This document shows positions 1-8,104 of a stretch of DNA of 45,411 nt, one piece after another (positions within the stretch are counted from its first letter, which is position 1; every line of letters begins with the position of its first letter). The position numbers and the translations under genes were made by a program. The notes under the pieces are model-generated. The model worked only from the letters and a program-made list of their open reading frames with translations. It ran no database searches and was not told where the DNA came from. The stretch is from assembly GCF_004348725.1 (NCBI RefSeq), contig NZ_SMKR01000039.1, positions 1-45,411 on the forward strand, in the 5' to 3' direction. This stretch comes from Kribbella turkmenica. GTDB taxonomy: Bacteria > Actinomycetota > Actinomycetes > Propionibacteriales > Kribbellaceae.

Positions 1-100
1 GACCCCAATCGACCAATCCGAACTCACGACTCCACGCCTCCGCGCGGTCACCGCCCAACCTCCCCACACCATCCCCGCCACAGTCCGCCACGCCGGCACC

Positions 101-817
101 ATGACCCCCACAATCCTCTCCCTCCGCCACCAAGCGCTCCACCGCCTCGGCGTGACCCCGGACCCCGAAGCACCCAAAGCCGCACCCCCAGCTCTGACCC
201 TCGACCCACCAGACGCTCTCGCATCAACCCCCACGTCGGAGAACGGTGCAGCCCGGTCGGCGGCTGCGTCGATGAGCGGTGCGGGAGCGTCGGCGGGCAG
301 TGTGGCTTCCTCAGCGGATGGTGTTGCCGGGGCGCCGGATCGTGTTGCCGTGTCGGCGGCGGTGTCGGGCGCGGCGGGCTCACGGCGCGGGCTTGCTGTG
401 GTGCCCGAGCCGGCTGAGCGGCCGGCGGGTGGTGACGAGTCAACGGATGGGGTAGCTCGGAGGGCGGCTGTCGGGCCTGGGTTGCCGGATGCTCGGGCTT
501 GGGGACGGCGGTTGGCGCAGGCGTTGACGGAGGTGCTGGCTGGTGATCGGCCGATCTCGCAGTTGGTGCGGTTCACGGACGAGGCGGTGTTCGCCGATCT
601 CAACCGGCGCGTCAGGGTGCTCGGGATGAGCACCACCGCCACCACCCGCGGCGCCAAGGAACGCAGCGCCGTCCGGTCGATCCGCATCTGCACCTCGGCG
701 CAGGAGGTCGTCGAGGTGGCCGCTCACGTCCGCCACGGCGACCGCTCCCGCGCGATCGCGTTCCGCCTCGAAGTCCGCCGCAACCGCTGGGTCTGCACCG
801 CCCTCGAACTCGGCTGA
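101..817 (+). CDS. Rv3235-like (DUF6459) protein
   Basis: A 238-residue soluble protein. The first 130 residues are low-complexity Ala/Ser/Gly/Pro. The conserved part is the last ~110 residues, beginning at the Arg/Leu-Ala-Gln-Ala-Leu-Thr-Glu-Val stretch and including GDRPISQLVRFTDEAVFADL and a final VCTALELG. I recognise this as the Rv3235/DUF6459 family, which lies near secA in actinobacteria; its biochemical role is not known. The reading frame is open back to the window edge, so the ATG at 101 is the first visible start but the true start may lie outside. No transmembrane segment or signal peptide is visible. Family call fairly secure, function unknown. Confidence 0.75.
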   Translation: MTPTILSLRHQALHRLGVTPDPEAPKAAPPALTLDPPDALASTPTSENGAARSAAASMSGAGASAGSVASSADGVAGAPDRVAVSAAVSGAAGSRRGLAVVPEPAERPAGGDESTDGVARRAAVGPGLPDARAWGRRLAQALTEVLAGDRPISQLVRFTDEAVFADLNRRVRVLGMSTTATTRGAKERSAVRSIRICTSAQEVVEVAAHVRHGDRSRAIAFRLEVRRNRWVCTALELG

Positions 818-947
818 CACCGGACGACACCCACGCGATTCTGCGCGCGGAGTTCGAGGCCGCGGCGCGCTTGAGGCCCGCTGATGGCGGGCGGCGCCGG
901 TGCCGCGGATCCTGTGTGGTGTGGGTGTTCGGGAGTAGGTTCGGTTG

Positions 948-1304
948 ATGGAGTTCGACCGGTACACGGTGATCTTGTTGACGTTGCGGGGGGATGCGCC
1001 GCAGTTGGGGGAGGCTGAGGCGGCAGCGCTTCAGGATCGGCATCTGGCGCATGGGGCGGAGATGCAGGAGCGGGGGCTGGTGCTGGCTCGGGGGCCGCTG
1101 GTGGATCAGGACGACGAGCGGTACCGGGGGTTCTCTGTCTGGTCGGTGGATGCGGAGACGGCACGGGGGTACGCCGAGGCCGATCCGGCGGTGCGGATCG
1201 GGCGGTTGGCGGTCAACGTGATGACGTGGATGATGCCGGCGGGCAACGTCCAGTTCAACAAGGTGCGGGCGCCGCGGTCCGTCGCGGAGGCGATCGGCGA
1301 CTGA
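948..1304 (+). CDS. YciI-like protein
   Basis: A 118-residue protein of the YciI / dimeric alpha-beta barrel type: a beta-strand start (YTVILLTLRGDA), a central LVLARGPLVDQDDERYRGFSVW segment in which a His-free acidic loop replaces the usual YciI pocket, then a helix and a strand. YciI-fold proteins are small cytoplasmic enzymes or accessory proteins, mostly uncharacterised. I chose the ATG at 948 rather than the TTG just before it, because GGGAG at 931-935 sits at workable spacing and the ATG opens on the first conserved strand. It stands alone, convergent with the AraC-type gene. Substrate unknown. Confidence 0.7.
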   Translation: MEFDRYTVILLTLRGDAPQLGEAEAAALQDRHLAHGAEMQERGLVLARGPLVDQDDERYRGFSVWSVDAETARGYAEADPAVRIGRLAVNVMTWMMPAGNVQFNKVRAPRSVAEAIGD

Positions 1305-1584
1305 CGCTCGCTCACGCGGGACGGAGGCGCGCTGGCCGGGCGGAGGCTCGGTGGCGGCGCGTTGGGCTGTTGCCTGGGGGCGGCTGAGCCGGCGGCACCC
1401 CAGTGGACGCCGGCCAGCCGGGGGCGTGGGTTCTGAAGCCTTCGGTCCCCGAACGACGAACCCGATCCATCGACCGATTCCGCTCACGCTACGCCGCGCC
1501 GTCCACCGGCCAGATGACGAGAAACCCACGATCAGGTTGCAGCCAGAGCCGGCCGAGCCAGCGCGAGGTCAGCGCCAGGTCAGG

Positions 1585-2286
1585 TCAGCTCAGGAGCTGC
1601 CGGGGAGGGAGGCCGGTCAGGGCTTTGATGTCGCGGGTCAGGTGGGCCTGGTCGGCGTAGCCGGTCAGGGCGGCTACGTCGGCGAGAGCCAGGCCGGTGC
1701 GGGCGTGGTCGAGCGCGGTGTTCATCGTCAGGACTCGGTCGAGCATCTTCGGGCCGTAGCCGAAGGCGTTCAGGCACCGCCGGTGCAGCTGCCGTTCGCT
1801 CAACCCGACACTGGTCGCCAGCGACATGACGCCGGCCCCGCCGCGAAGCATCCCGCTCCGCACCGCGCGGAGCACCTGCGTGATCAAACGGTCGGGCTCC
1901 TCGGTCAGTGTCGTGACCACCTGCTCGAGGGCAAGCGCGGGGTTGGCCGCCGAGCGGATCTGGTCGGCCAGTCGCCGGCTGCGAGCGGGCGACCAGAGGT
2001 CGCTCAGCGGGACGCGCTCATTGAGAAGCTCGTGCGCCGGTACGCCGAGGAAGCGCGGCGCGGTCCCGGGGCCGAACCGGATCCCGGCGTACCTGGTCCC
2101 GGCGGGGGCGGTGCCGATCCACGCGCGGTTGTCCGGGCCGGCGATGACCAGCTCGTCGCCCACCAGCAGCAGATCCATGCACCCGTCCGGGAGCACCCGG
2201 TAGTCGCCGCCCTGCGCGGTCCGCGTCCACAGCACGGCGCCCGGCACTCGCGCCGGCCGCTCACGATACGGTTCGAACTCGCTCAC
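1585..2286 (-). CDS. AraC-family transcriptional regulator
   Basis: A 233-residue regulator. The N-terminal half resembles the DUF6597-type sensor domain seen in many actinobacterial AraC proteins (VLPDGCMDLLLVGDELVIAG, then an AGIRFGPG segment). The C-terminal ~100 residues form a double helix-turn-helix (SLATSVGLSERQLHRRC and ADVAALTGYADQAHLTRD), the AraC/XylS DNA-binding signature. The GTG at 2286 has GGAG about 10 bases upstream. A longer open frame to 2457 runs into the divergent phosphotransferase gene and has a low-complexity N-terminus, so it was rejected. The divergent neighbour starting at 2363 is the obvious candidate target. Effector unknown. Confidence 0.85.
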   Translation of the reverse strand: MSEFEPYRERPARVPGAVLWTRTAQGGDYRVLPDGCMDLLLVGDELVIAGPDNRAWIGTAPAGTRYAGIRFGPGTAPRFLGVPAHELLNERVPLSDLWSPARSRRLADQIRSAANPALALEQVVTTLTEEPDRLITQVLRAVRSGMLRGGAGVMSLATSVGLSERQLHRRCLNAFGYGPKMLDRVLTMNTALDHARTGLALADVAALTGYADQAHLTRDIKALTGLPPRQLLS

Positions 2287-2362
2287 CCCACCAGTCTCCA
2301 ACCCACCACCGACAGTCCGCCGCCCAGGCGGCCGGCCGCCGTACCTGCCACTATGGCTGTTT

Positions 2363-3388
2363 GTGAGTGGCGAGATCGGTACGGCGACCCTGCGGCACAA
2401 CCCGCTCAACGCGGTGACGGCGACCGTCGAGCGGGTGACGTACGCCGACGGCCGCACGCTGGTCCGGAAGGTACTGCAGAAGCCCGTGAGCTCGACCGGT
2501 CCGTGGGCCGCGTCCGAGGAGCCGAGGCACTGGAACTACTGGCGCCGCGAGGTCGAGGTCTACCGGGACGACGAACTGCGCAAACAACTCGCGGACGCCG
2601 GACTGGTGCTGCCGGCCGCCGGCGTGGTCGAGCACGCGGACGGCGCCACGATCACGATGGAGGACATCCACGGAGCTCCCGGGACCGAGTTCTCCCTGGC
2701 CGAGCACGCGGCGCTGGCGCGGGCGTGTGGACGGTGGCAGGCGCGGCCGGCGGGTGACCGTTCGTGGACCTCGACCGGGTTCCTGCGTGACTACTCGACA
2801 ACCCGGGACGTGCCGTGGGACCTGGTGGACGACGACACGGCCTGGCGGCAGCCGCTGGTGGTGGAGACCTGGCCGCCGGGGCTGCGCGCGGCCTGGACGA
2901 CGCTGGTTGCCCATCGCAATGACCTGCTCGACCTGATGGCCCGGCTGCCGCGGGCGAGGTGCCATCTCGACTTCTGGGTGTCGAACGTGATCCAGCGGCC
3001 GACCGGCGAGCTCGCGCTGCTCGACTGGGCGTTCACCGGTGACGGCGCGCTCGGCGAGGACATCGGCAACCACGTCCCCGACGCCGTGTTCGACCTGTTC
3101 TGGCCGGCCGAGCGGCTGCCTGAACTGGCCGAGACGTGCATCGACAACTACCTCGACGGCCTGCGTGAGGCCGGGTGGCGAGGCGAACCCGACGACATCC
3201 GCCTCGCCGTGATGGCGTCCGGCGTCAAGTACGCCTGGCTGCTCCCCGGCCTCCTCGCCCGCGCGTCCGACTCCTCCCACAACGCCTACCACCAGCAGGC
3301 CGACAGCCGCTTCCTCTTCCACCAGCGCGGGCAGGCGCTGATGTTCGTCGCCGATTGGTGTGCACAGGCGCTCAGAGCACGATCGTGA
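2363..3388 (+). CDS. Aminoglycoside-phosphotransferase-fold kinase
   Basis: A 341-residue protein with an APH/choline-kinase fold. The catalytic loop HLDFWVSN fits HxDxxxxN, and LLDWAFTGDGALGEDIGN supplies the metal-binding Asp and the trailing acidic helix. The N-terminal lobe has a Lys-bearing strand (TLVRKVLQK) and a later Glu. These kinases phosphorylate small hydroxylated molecules; this sequence does not reveal the substrate, and antibiotic resistance should not be assumed. Start is GTG at 2363, divergent from the AraC-type regulator. The 3' end overlaps the convergent Tat-protein gene by 17 bases, so no terminator can lie between them. Confidence 0.8.
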   Translation: MSGEIGTATLRHNPLNAVTATVERVTYADGRTLVRKVLQKPVSSTGPWAASEEPRHWNYWRREVEVYRDDELRKQLADAGLVLPAAGVVEHADGATITMEDIHGAPGTEFSLAEHAALARACGRWQARPAGDRSWTSTGFLRDYSTTRDVPWDLVDDDTAWRQPLVVETWPPGLRAAWTTLVAHRNDLLDLMARLPRARCHLDFWVSNVIQRPTGELALLDWAFTGDGALGEDIGNHVPDAVFDLFWPAERLPELAETCIDNYLDGLREAGWRGEPDDIRLAVMASGVKYAWLLPGLLARASDSSHNAYHQQADSRFLFHQRGQALMFVADWCAQALRARS

Positions 3389-5279
3389 ATCCCCCGGGCT
3401 GGACCAGGACGTGCGAGGTCCCGCCCGTCAGCCGGCGCCGCGAGTGCAGTACGCCGTTCGCGGTGTAGCTGTAGGCAACAGTCCCGGTGCGAACCGGGTA
3501 GGTCCTCGCACGGGCATCGACGCTCGACAGCAGAACGGCGTTGCCGGCCGACAGCGTGCTGATGCTCGGGATCAGCAGCAGTGCGTCGATCTGTGCCGTC
3601 CCTGCGGTCGCCTCGGCCTTGATCCTCGTCGCGTACGGCGGAAGCGGCGTTCCGAGCGTGATCGGCTGGAGCACGCCGGGTGCTGCCGAGATCCCCTGAG
3701 GCCCAGGAGCCGCGTGGTCGATCGTGCCGAGCGTGCGGCCGCCGCCGGACCAGGTCGTCCGCCCCGGACCGAGAAGGTTGACGACCGGAAGGACGAGCCG
3801 GGGCTGGGCGGACGCAGGCACAGTCCACTCAGCGGTGGACCCGGCGGACAAGGCGACGTAGGCGCCGCTGCTCCACTGGGACTCACCCGTCCAGGCGGAT
3901 GGCGGGGTCACCACCTGGCCGCCGGTCGCGGACTCGCCCTCGACCACCTGAAGCCCCGCAGGGGTCACCGCGCCGGCCAGTTCCTGCGCCAGCCGCGCAA
4001 GCCGCGGCCGAGCGTCGAGGGCGAGCATGGAAAGCAGGCCGTGGATCGTCGACTCGGCGCCGGAGTTGCGGTTGATCACACCGTCGCCGGAGATGCCGTC
4101 GTACGTGCGGCCGGACGTGGCGTCGTACATGGCTTGCCCGGCCCGGTTGGCGCCGAAGTACCAGGCGGCCACGAAGGCGGCCAGCTGCTTCAGCCCGGGC
4201 AGTCCGACCGCCAGTAGGCCCTGAAGACGTGCGTCGACGCCGTACGCGATCTGGGTACGGTCGATCGGCGCCGGGAGCCAGCCGTTGTCCGGGCCACCCG
4301 CAGTCATCAGAAGTGGGGTGAATCCGGCCGTGTCTTCGATGGCCGGGCCGATCGACGTGCGTAGTACGGACGAGGCTGCGGCGAGAGCGGAGGGCATCTG
4401 CGCACCCCACGCATGCCACACCGCGATCGACTCCGCCCACGGCAGCAGCGCCCGGAACGGCCACGACCTGCTCGTCCCCGCGCTCATCGCAGCGATGCCC
4501 TCGGCGAACTGCGCGAGCGCCCGCCGAGCCCTCGCTGACCCGCCGGCCCCGACGTACGCCGCCAGCCCGAGAACCGCCTCGGAGGTGGCGTCGGCGCCGT
4601 TCACGATCAGCCAGGCGGGCACTCGCCTGCCGTCGACGACGTTCCACTGCCCGTAGCGGACCAGGACCTGCCGTTCGAGTGCGGCCAGCGCCAACTCGAG
4701 CCGATCCCGCAGGAACTCGGCGAACCGGCGGTCGACCTGCCGGAAGGCGGCGTACCCCTCCCCCAGGGCCCACACGGTACGGGCGAGCCAGTACGACGGC
4801 CCGGAGTCGGACGGATCGGGCAGCTCGACCGGCTCGGCGCTCGGGTTCAGCGTCCCGTCCGGCTGCATCCAGAGAACGACGTTCCCGTTCGGCGACTGCA
4901 GGTAGGTGAGTCCGCGCAGCAGGTCCCGCGCGACCGACAGCCGGCCGGCCCGAAGGTAGACGACCGCGGCACGCGAGATGTCGTCCGCGTTGAAGGCGCC
5001 TTGGCCGTAGGTGTCGGTGACCGGGTCGTAGGTGCCGCCGCCGATCCGCTTGTACGAGCCGTCGGGCTGACGGTCGGCGTACGTCCAGAGCACGCCCAGC
5101 GGCCCGGGGCCGTAGGTGCTGTGCCCCACTTGAGCGGGCGGCGTGACCGTCGTCCGCAGGTAGTCGAGGTGGTCGAGGTTGGTCAGCCGCCGCGACGAGG
5201 CAGCGGCAGGCAGAGGCACTGTGGACGCGGCGCCCGCGGCGAGTGCTCCGCCAAGGACGGTACGGCGGGCGACCCTCAT
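3372..5279 (-). CDS. Tat-exported protein, likely alpha/alpha-barrel carbohydrate-active
   Basis: A 635-residue secreted protein and the last gene of the sugar operon. The N-terminus has a twin-arginine signal (VARRTVLGG, then an Ala-rich hydrophobic stretch ending near AAASS). Residues ~35-430 are helix-rich with repeated Trp/Tyr/Gly motifs (WALGEGYAAF, GQWNVVDGRR, NSGAESTIHGLL), like six-hairpin or (alpha/alpha)6-barrel glycosidases, lyases and epimerases. The last ~200 residues look all-beta, as in a carbohydrate-binding or jelly-roll domain. I cannot assign a CAZy family. Its ATG overlaps the GH130 stop by 4 bases (ATGA), implying coupled translation and a shared substrate. Export is well supported; enzyme activity is inferred. 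Confidence 0.7.
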   Translation of the reverse strand: MRVARRTVLGGALAAGAASTVPLPAAASSRRLTNLDHLDYLRTTVTPPAQVGHSTYGPGPLGVLWTYADRQPDGSYKRIGGGTYDPVTDTYGQGAFNADDISRAAVVYLRAGRLSVARDLLRGLTYLQSPNGNVVLWMQPDGTLNPSAEPVELPDPSDSGPSYWLARTVWALGEGYAAFRQVDRRFAEFLRDRLELALAALERQVLVRYGQWNVVDGRRVPAWLIVNGADATSEAVLGLAAYVGAGGSARARRALAQFAEGIAAMSAGTSRSWPFRALLPWAESIAVWHAWGAQMPSALAAASSVLRTSIGPAIEDTAGFTPLLMTAGGPDNGWLPAPIDRTQIAYGVDARLQGLLAVGLPGLKQLAAFVAAWYFGANRAGQAMYDATSGRTYDGISGDGVINRNSGAESTIHGLLSMLALDARPRLARLAQELAGAVTPAGLQVVEGESATGGQVVTPPSAWTGESQWSSGAYVALSAGSTAEWTVPASAQPRLVLPVVNLLGPGRTTWSGGGRTLGTIDHAAPGPQGISAAPGVLQPITLGTPLPPYATRIKAEATAGTAQIDALLLIPSISTLSAGNAVLLSSVDARARTYPVRTGTVAYSYTANGVLHSRRRLTGGTSHVLVQPGGFTIVL

Positions 5280-6334
5280 GACAGCCTGTCCAACCGGGCG
5301 ACGCCGATGGCCGCGTCGGCCATGCCGTAGAAGACGTAGCGGACGCCGTCGACTTCCTCGATCGCGGTCGGGAAGACGACGTTGCCGACCGTTCCGACGC
5401 GCTCTTCCTCGGTCTCGGGTACGAGTAGTGGTTCGGTGGTCCGGGCGATCACCTTGGTGACGTCGCTCGCGTCCAGCAGCAGCGCGCCGGCGGCGTAGCT
5501 GACCTTCTGGGTGGTCGGGTCGAAGCCCTTGGGTTGTTCGCCGGTGACGCCGTGGTGGATCACCAGCCAGCCCTCGGGCACGCGCAGCGGCGCGGGTCCG
5601 GCGCCGATCTTCAGCTCCTCGAACGGGTACTGCGACATCGCCACCAGCCGGTGGTGGCGCAGGTGGACCAGGTTCCGCAGGTCGCGCTCGACGTCGGCGA
5701 CCGGGACGAACGACACCCAGATCCCCGGCCGGTCGTCGGTGACCCCGGCCGGCAGATGCACGCCCTCGCCTTCGCGGAACCAGCCCAGGTCCCACATCGG
5801 CCGGTGCAGCATCGCGTACGCCGGCCGACCGTCGGGGCCGGTGACCGGTTCGGGGAAGAACACGGTGTCCTTGTTCGGGAACAGGTTCAGGTCGGTGTCC
5901 AGGCCGGGCTGGTACTCGAAGTGCAGCGGACCGAGCCGTTGCCAGTCCCGCAGGTCCCGCGACACCGCGAGCGCGGGTTTGGGGCCCAGCGGGCCGTAGG
6001 CGACGTAGGTCATCACGTGGGTGTTCAGCGCCGGGATCCAGGTGACCCGGGGATCTTCGACGCCGGCGTTGTTCAGCCCGCGTTCCCAGCCCTCGTCCGG
6101 GGCGAGCACGACGCCTTCGCGGCGGACGCCGACCGGTACGCCGTCTTTCAGTTCGACCTCGGCCAGGCCGACCCGGGACACGTTGCCCGCGGCCACCAGC
6201 CGCGGCAGCAGGTAGAGCGTGCCGTCCGGGGTGTGGCCGGTGGCCGGGTTCAGCACGCCCTCGGCCTCGAGGTCGTCGCCCGGCTCGGGCGTCATCAGCA
6301 CGCCGACACGCGTCAGGGTGTAAGGAACAGTCAC
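5276..6334 (-). CDS. GH130-family glycoside phosphorylase/hydrolase
   Basis: A 352-residue cytoplasmic protein of the five-bladed beta-propeller type. It carries the GVEDPR motif (residues 91-96) typical of GH130 and a later GTVGNVVFPTAIEE segment. GH130 enzymes phosphorolyse or hydrolyse beta-mannosides; the conserved Asp of this motif is the usual proton donor. Whether this member is a phosphorylase cannot be settled without aligning the phosphate-binding Arg/His residues. Start is GTG at 6334 with GGAAAGG upstream. It lies 28 bases after the permease gene and overlaps the Tat-protein gene, so it probably breaks down the oligosaccharide that the transporter imports. Confidence 0.85.
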   Translation of the reverse strand: MTVPYTLTRVGVLMTPEPGDDLEAEGVLNPATGHTPDGTLYLLPRLVAAGNVSRVGLAEVELKDGVPVGVRREGVVLAPDEGWERGLNNAGVEDPRVTWIPALNTHVMTYVAYGPLGPKPALAVSRDLRDWQRLGPLHFEYQPGLDTDLNLFPNKDTVFFPEPVTGPDGRPAYAMLHRPMWDLGWFREGEGVHLPAGVTDDRPGIWVSFVPVADVERDLRNLVHLRHHRLVAMSQYPFEELKIGAGPAPLRVPEGWLVIHHGVTGEQPKGFDPTTQKVSYAAGALLLDASDVTKVIARTTEPLLVPETEEERVGTVGNVVFPTAIEEVDGVRYVFYGMADAAIGVARLDRLS

Positions 6335-6362
6335 AGCAAACAGCCTTTCCAGAATGGACGAG

Positions 6363-7181
6363 TCAGCCCTTGACCCCGGATTCGAGGTTCGTGGCGATGA
6401 AGCGGCGCTGGAAGATCAGGAACAGCGTCACCGCGGGCGCGGCCAGCACACACGCCCCGGCGAGCACGGCGCCGAACGGGTTCGCCGCCCGGGCCGCCAC
6501 CGTGGTCAGGTAGTTCGACAGCGAGACCGCCAGCGGCTGGAGGTCCTGCTGCTTGGTGATCAGGAACGGCCAGAGGAACTCGTTCCACGGCCCGATGAAG
6601 GTCACCAGGACACCGGTCAGCAGAGCCGGCTTCACCAACGGCACCGCGATCCGCCACAGGATGCTCAGCTCACCGGCACCGTCGATCCGGGCCGCGTCGA
6701 ACAACTCGGCCGGCAACTGCAGGAAGTACTGCCGGAAGATGAACACCACGGTCGAGTTGATCGCGAACGGCAGGATCATCCCGAGGTAGGAGTCGGCCAG
6801 GCCGTAGCTGCGGACGATCAGCACGTACAGCGGAATCGTCAGCAACTGGAACGGCACCACCTGGACCAGCAGCATCAGGTTGAACACCAGCCCGCGACCC
6901 CGGAAGTGCAACCGCGCCAGCGCATACCCCGCGAGCACGCCGAACACCAGCGTGCCGAGGATGACCCCGCCGGTGAAGATCCCGGAGTTGATCAAGGAGC
7001 GGCCGAGGGCGATGGCCTTGTTGATCTCGACGTAGTTCTGCCCGGTGACGTTGTCCGGCGACGGGAAGGCGCCGGTCACCGACGGGTCCGGCTCGGCCTG
7101 CAGCGAGCCGACCAGCATGTAGTAGAACGGGAACAGGAACACGAACGCGCCGACCAGCAAGGCGATGAAACGCAACCGCAT
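6363..7181 (-). CDS. Carbohydrate ABC transporter permease (MalG-type)
   Basis: A 272-residue inner-membrane permease with six predicted helices. The cytoplasmic EAA loop reads FDAARIDGAG followed by IAVPLVKPALLT, the CUT1/MalG signature that contacts the ATPase. The N-terminus opens directly into helix one (RFIALLVGAFVFLFPFYYML), and the C-terminus ends in the usual FQRRFIATNLESGVKG. Its ATG overlaps the stop of the upstream permease by one base (TGATG). It forms the transmembrane heterodimer with that partner. No ATPase gene lies in the operon, so a shared MsiK-type ATPase elsewhere is expected, as is common in actinomycetes. Confidence 0.92.
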   Translation of the reverse strand: MRLRFIALLVGAFVFLFPFYYMLVGSLQAEPDPSVTGAFPSPDNVTGQNYVEINKAIALGRSLINSGIFTGGVILGTLVFGVLAGYALARLHFRGRGLVFNLMLLVQVVPFQLLTIPLYVLIVRSYGLADSYLGMILPFAINSTVVFIFRQYFLQLPAELFDAARIDGAGELSILWRIAVPLVKPALLTGVLVTFIGPWNEFLWPFLITKQQDLQPLAVSLSNYLTTVAARAANPFGAVLAGACVLAAPAVTLFLIFQRRFIATNLESGVKG

Positions 7182-8104
7182 CAGTCTTCCCTCCCGACGA
7201 ACCGCCGTTCGGCCAGCGCCAGCATCAGGACGCCGACCACCAGCAGGACGCCGATCGCGGACCCGATGTCCGGGTTCCCCTGCTCGATGCCCTTCTGGTA
7301 CATCACCAGCACCGGCGACGCCGACGCACCGTCGGGCCCGCCGCCTCCGGTCAGCAGGTACGGCTCGGTGAACAGGTTCGCCCCGGTCACGGTCGCCAGC
7401 AGCACCACGAGCGTCGTCGCCGGCCGCACGCCGGGGACCGTGACGTTCAGGAACGACTTCCACCGTCCCGCACCGTCCATCGACGCGGCCTCGTAGAGAT
7501 CCTTGGACACGTTCTGCAACGCGGCCAGGTACAGCAGGATGAAGAACCCGAGCTGCTTCCAGGTCACGTAGATCGCGACCGTCGGCATCGCCAGCGTCGA
7601 GTTCACCAGCCAGGACGGATCCGGTGCGAGCGGGCCGAGCACGGAGTTCACCAGGCCGTTCGCGTTGAACAGGAACAGCCACACACCCACGACCGCGACG
7701 CTGGCGGTCACGTAGGGAACGTAGTAGCTGACCCGGAAGAACGTCCGCCACCGGATCGCCGAGTTCAGCGCCGTCGCGAGACCGATCGACAGTACGACGG
7801 TCAGCGGCACGTTGATCACCAGGAACACCAGCACGTTCCCGAACGCCCGCCGGACCGCGGGATCCGACAACACCGTCACGTAGTTGTCGAAGCCCACGAA
7901 CGGCCGCTCCACGATCGCACCGGGCGCGGTGAAGAAGTAGTCGTGGAACGACATGTAGACCGCGAACCCGAGCGGATACGCGAACACCGCCGCCAGGAAC
8001 ACGACGTACGGGGTGACGAACGCCGTTCCCGCCGGGTGCTCACCCAGGATCCGGCCGACGACACCTGGTCGCCGGCCCGATCCTGACACGGCCAGTCGGC
8101 TCAT
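7181..8104 (-). CDS. Carbohydrate ABC transporter permease (MalF-type)
   Basis: A 307-residue permease partner. After a basic N-terminal tail, six hydrophobic helices are visible, with the EAA loop YEAASMDGAG and VTVPGVRPATTLV before the last helices. The IEQGNPDIGSAIGVLLV segment is typical of CUT1 MalF-like sugar permeases. Its ATG overlaps the stop of the binding-protein gene by four bases (ATGA), and its own stop overlaps the next permease start. It moves the sugar delivered by the lipoprotein binding protein. Confidence 0.92.
   Translation of the reverse strand: MSRLAVSGSGRRPGVVGRILGEHPAGTAFVTPYVVFLAAVFAYPLGFAVYMSFHDYFFTAPGAIVERPFVGFDNYVTVLSDPAVRRAFGNVLVFLVINVPLTVVLSIGLATALNSAIRWRTFFRVSYYVPYVTASVAVVGVWLFLFNANGLVNSVLGPLAPDPSWLVNSTLAMPTVAIYVTWKQLGFFILLYLAALQNVSKDLYEAASMDGAGRWKSFLNVTVPGVRPATTLVVLLATVTGANLFTEPYLLTGGGGPDGASASPVLVMYQKGIEQGNPDIGSAIGVLLVVGVLMLALAERRFVGRED

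Noticed and set aside
1305..1584. A gene or RNA in the 280-base gap between the YciI-like and AraC genes
   Set aside because: The open frames here are shadows running into the AraC gene; no ribosome-binding site, motif or convincing hairpin was seen.
2287..2457. Longer N-terminus for the AraC-type regulator
   Set aside because: It would overlap the divergent phosphotransferase by about 95 bases and encodes low-complexity sequence.
2363..3388. Antibiotic resistance gene call for the APH-fold proteins
   Set aside because: The fold is shared by many metabolic kinases and neither sequence nor context points to an antibiotic; the same applies to 31260-31967.
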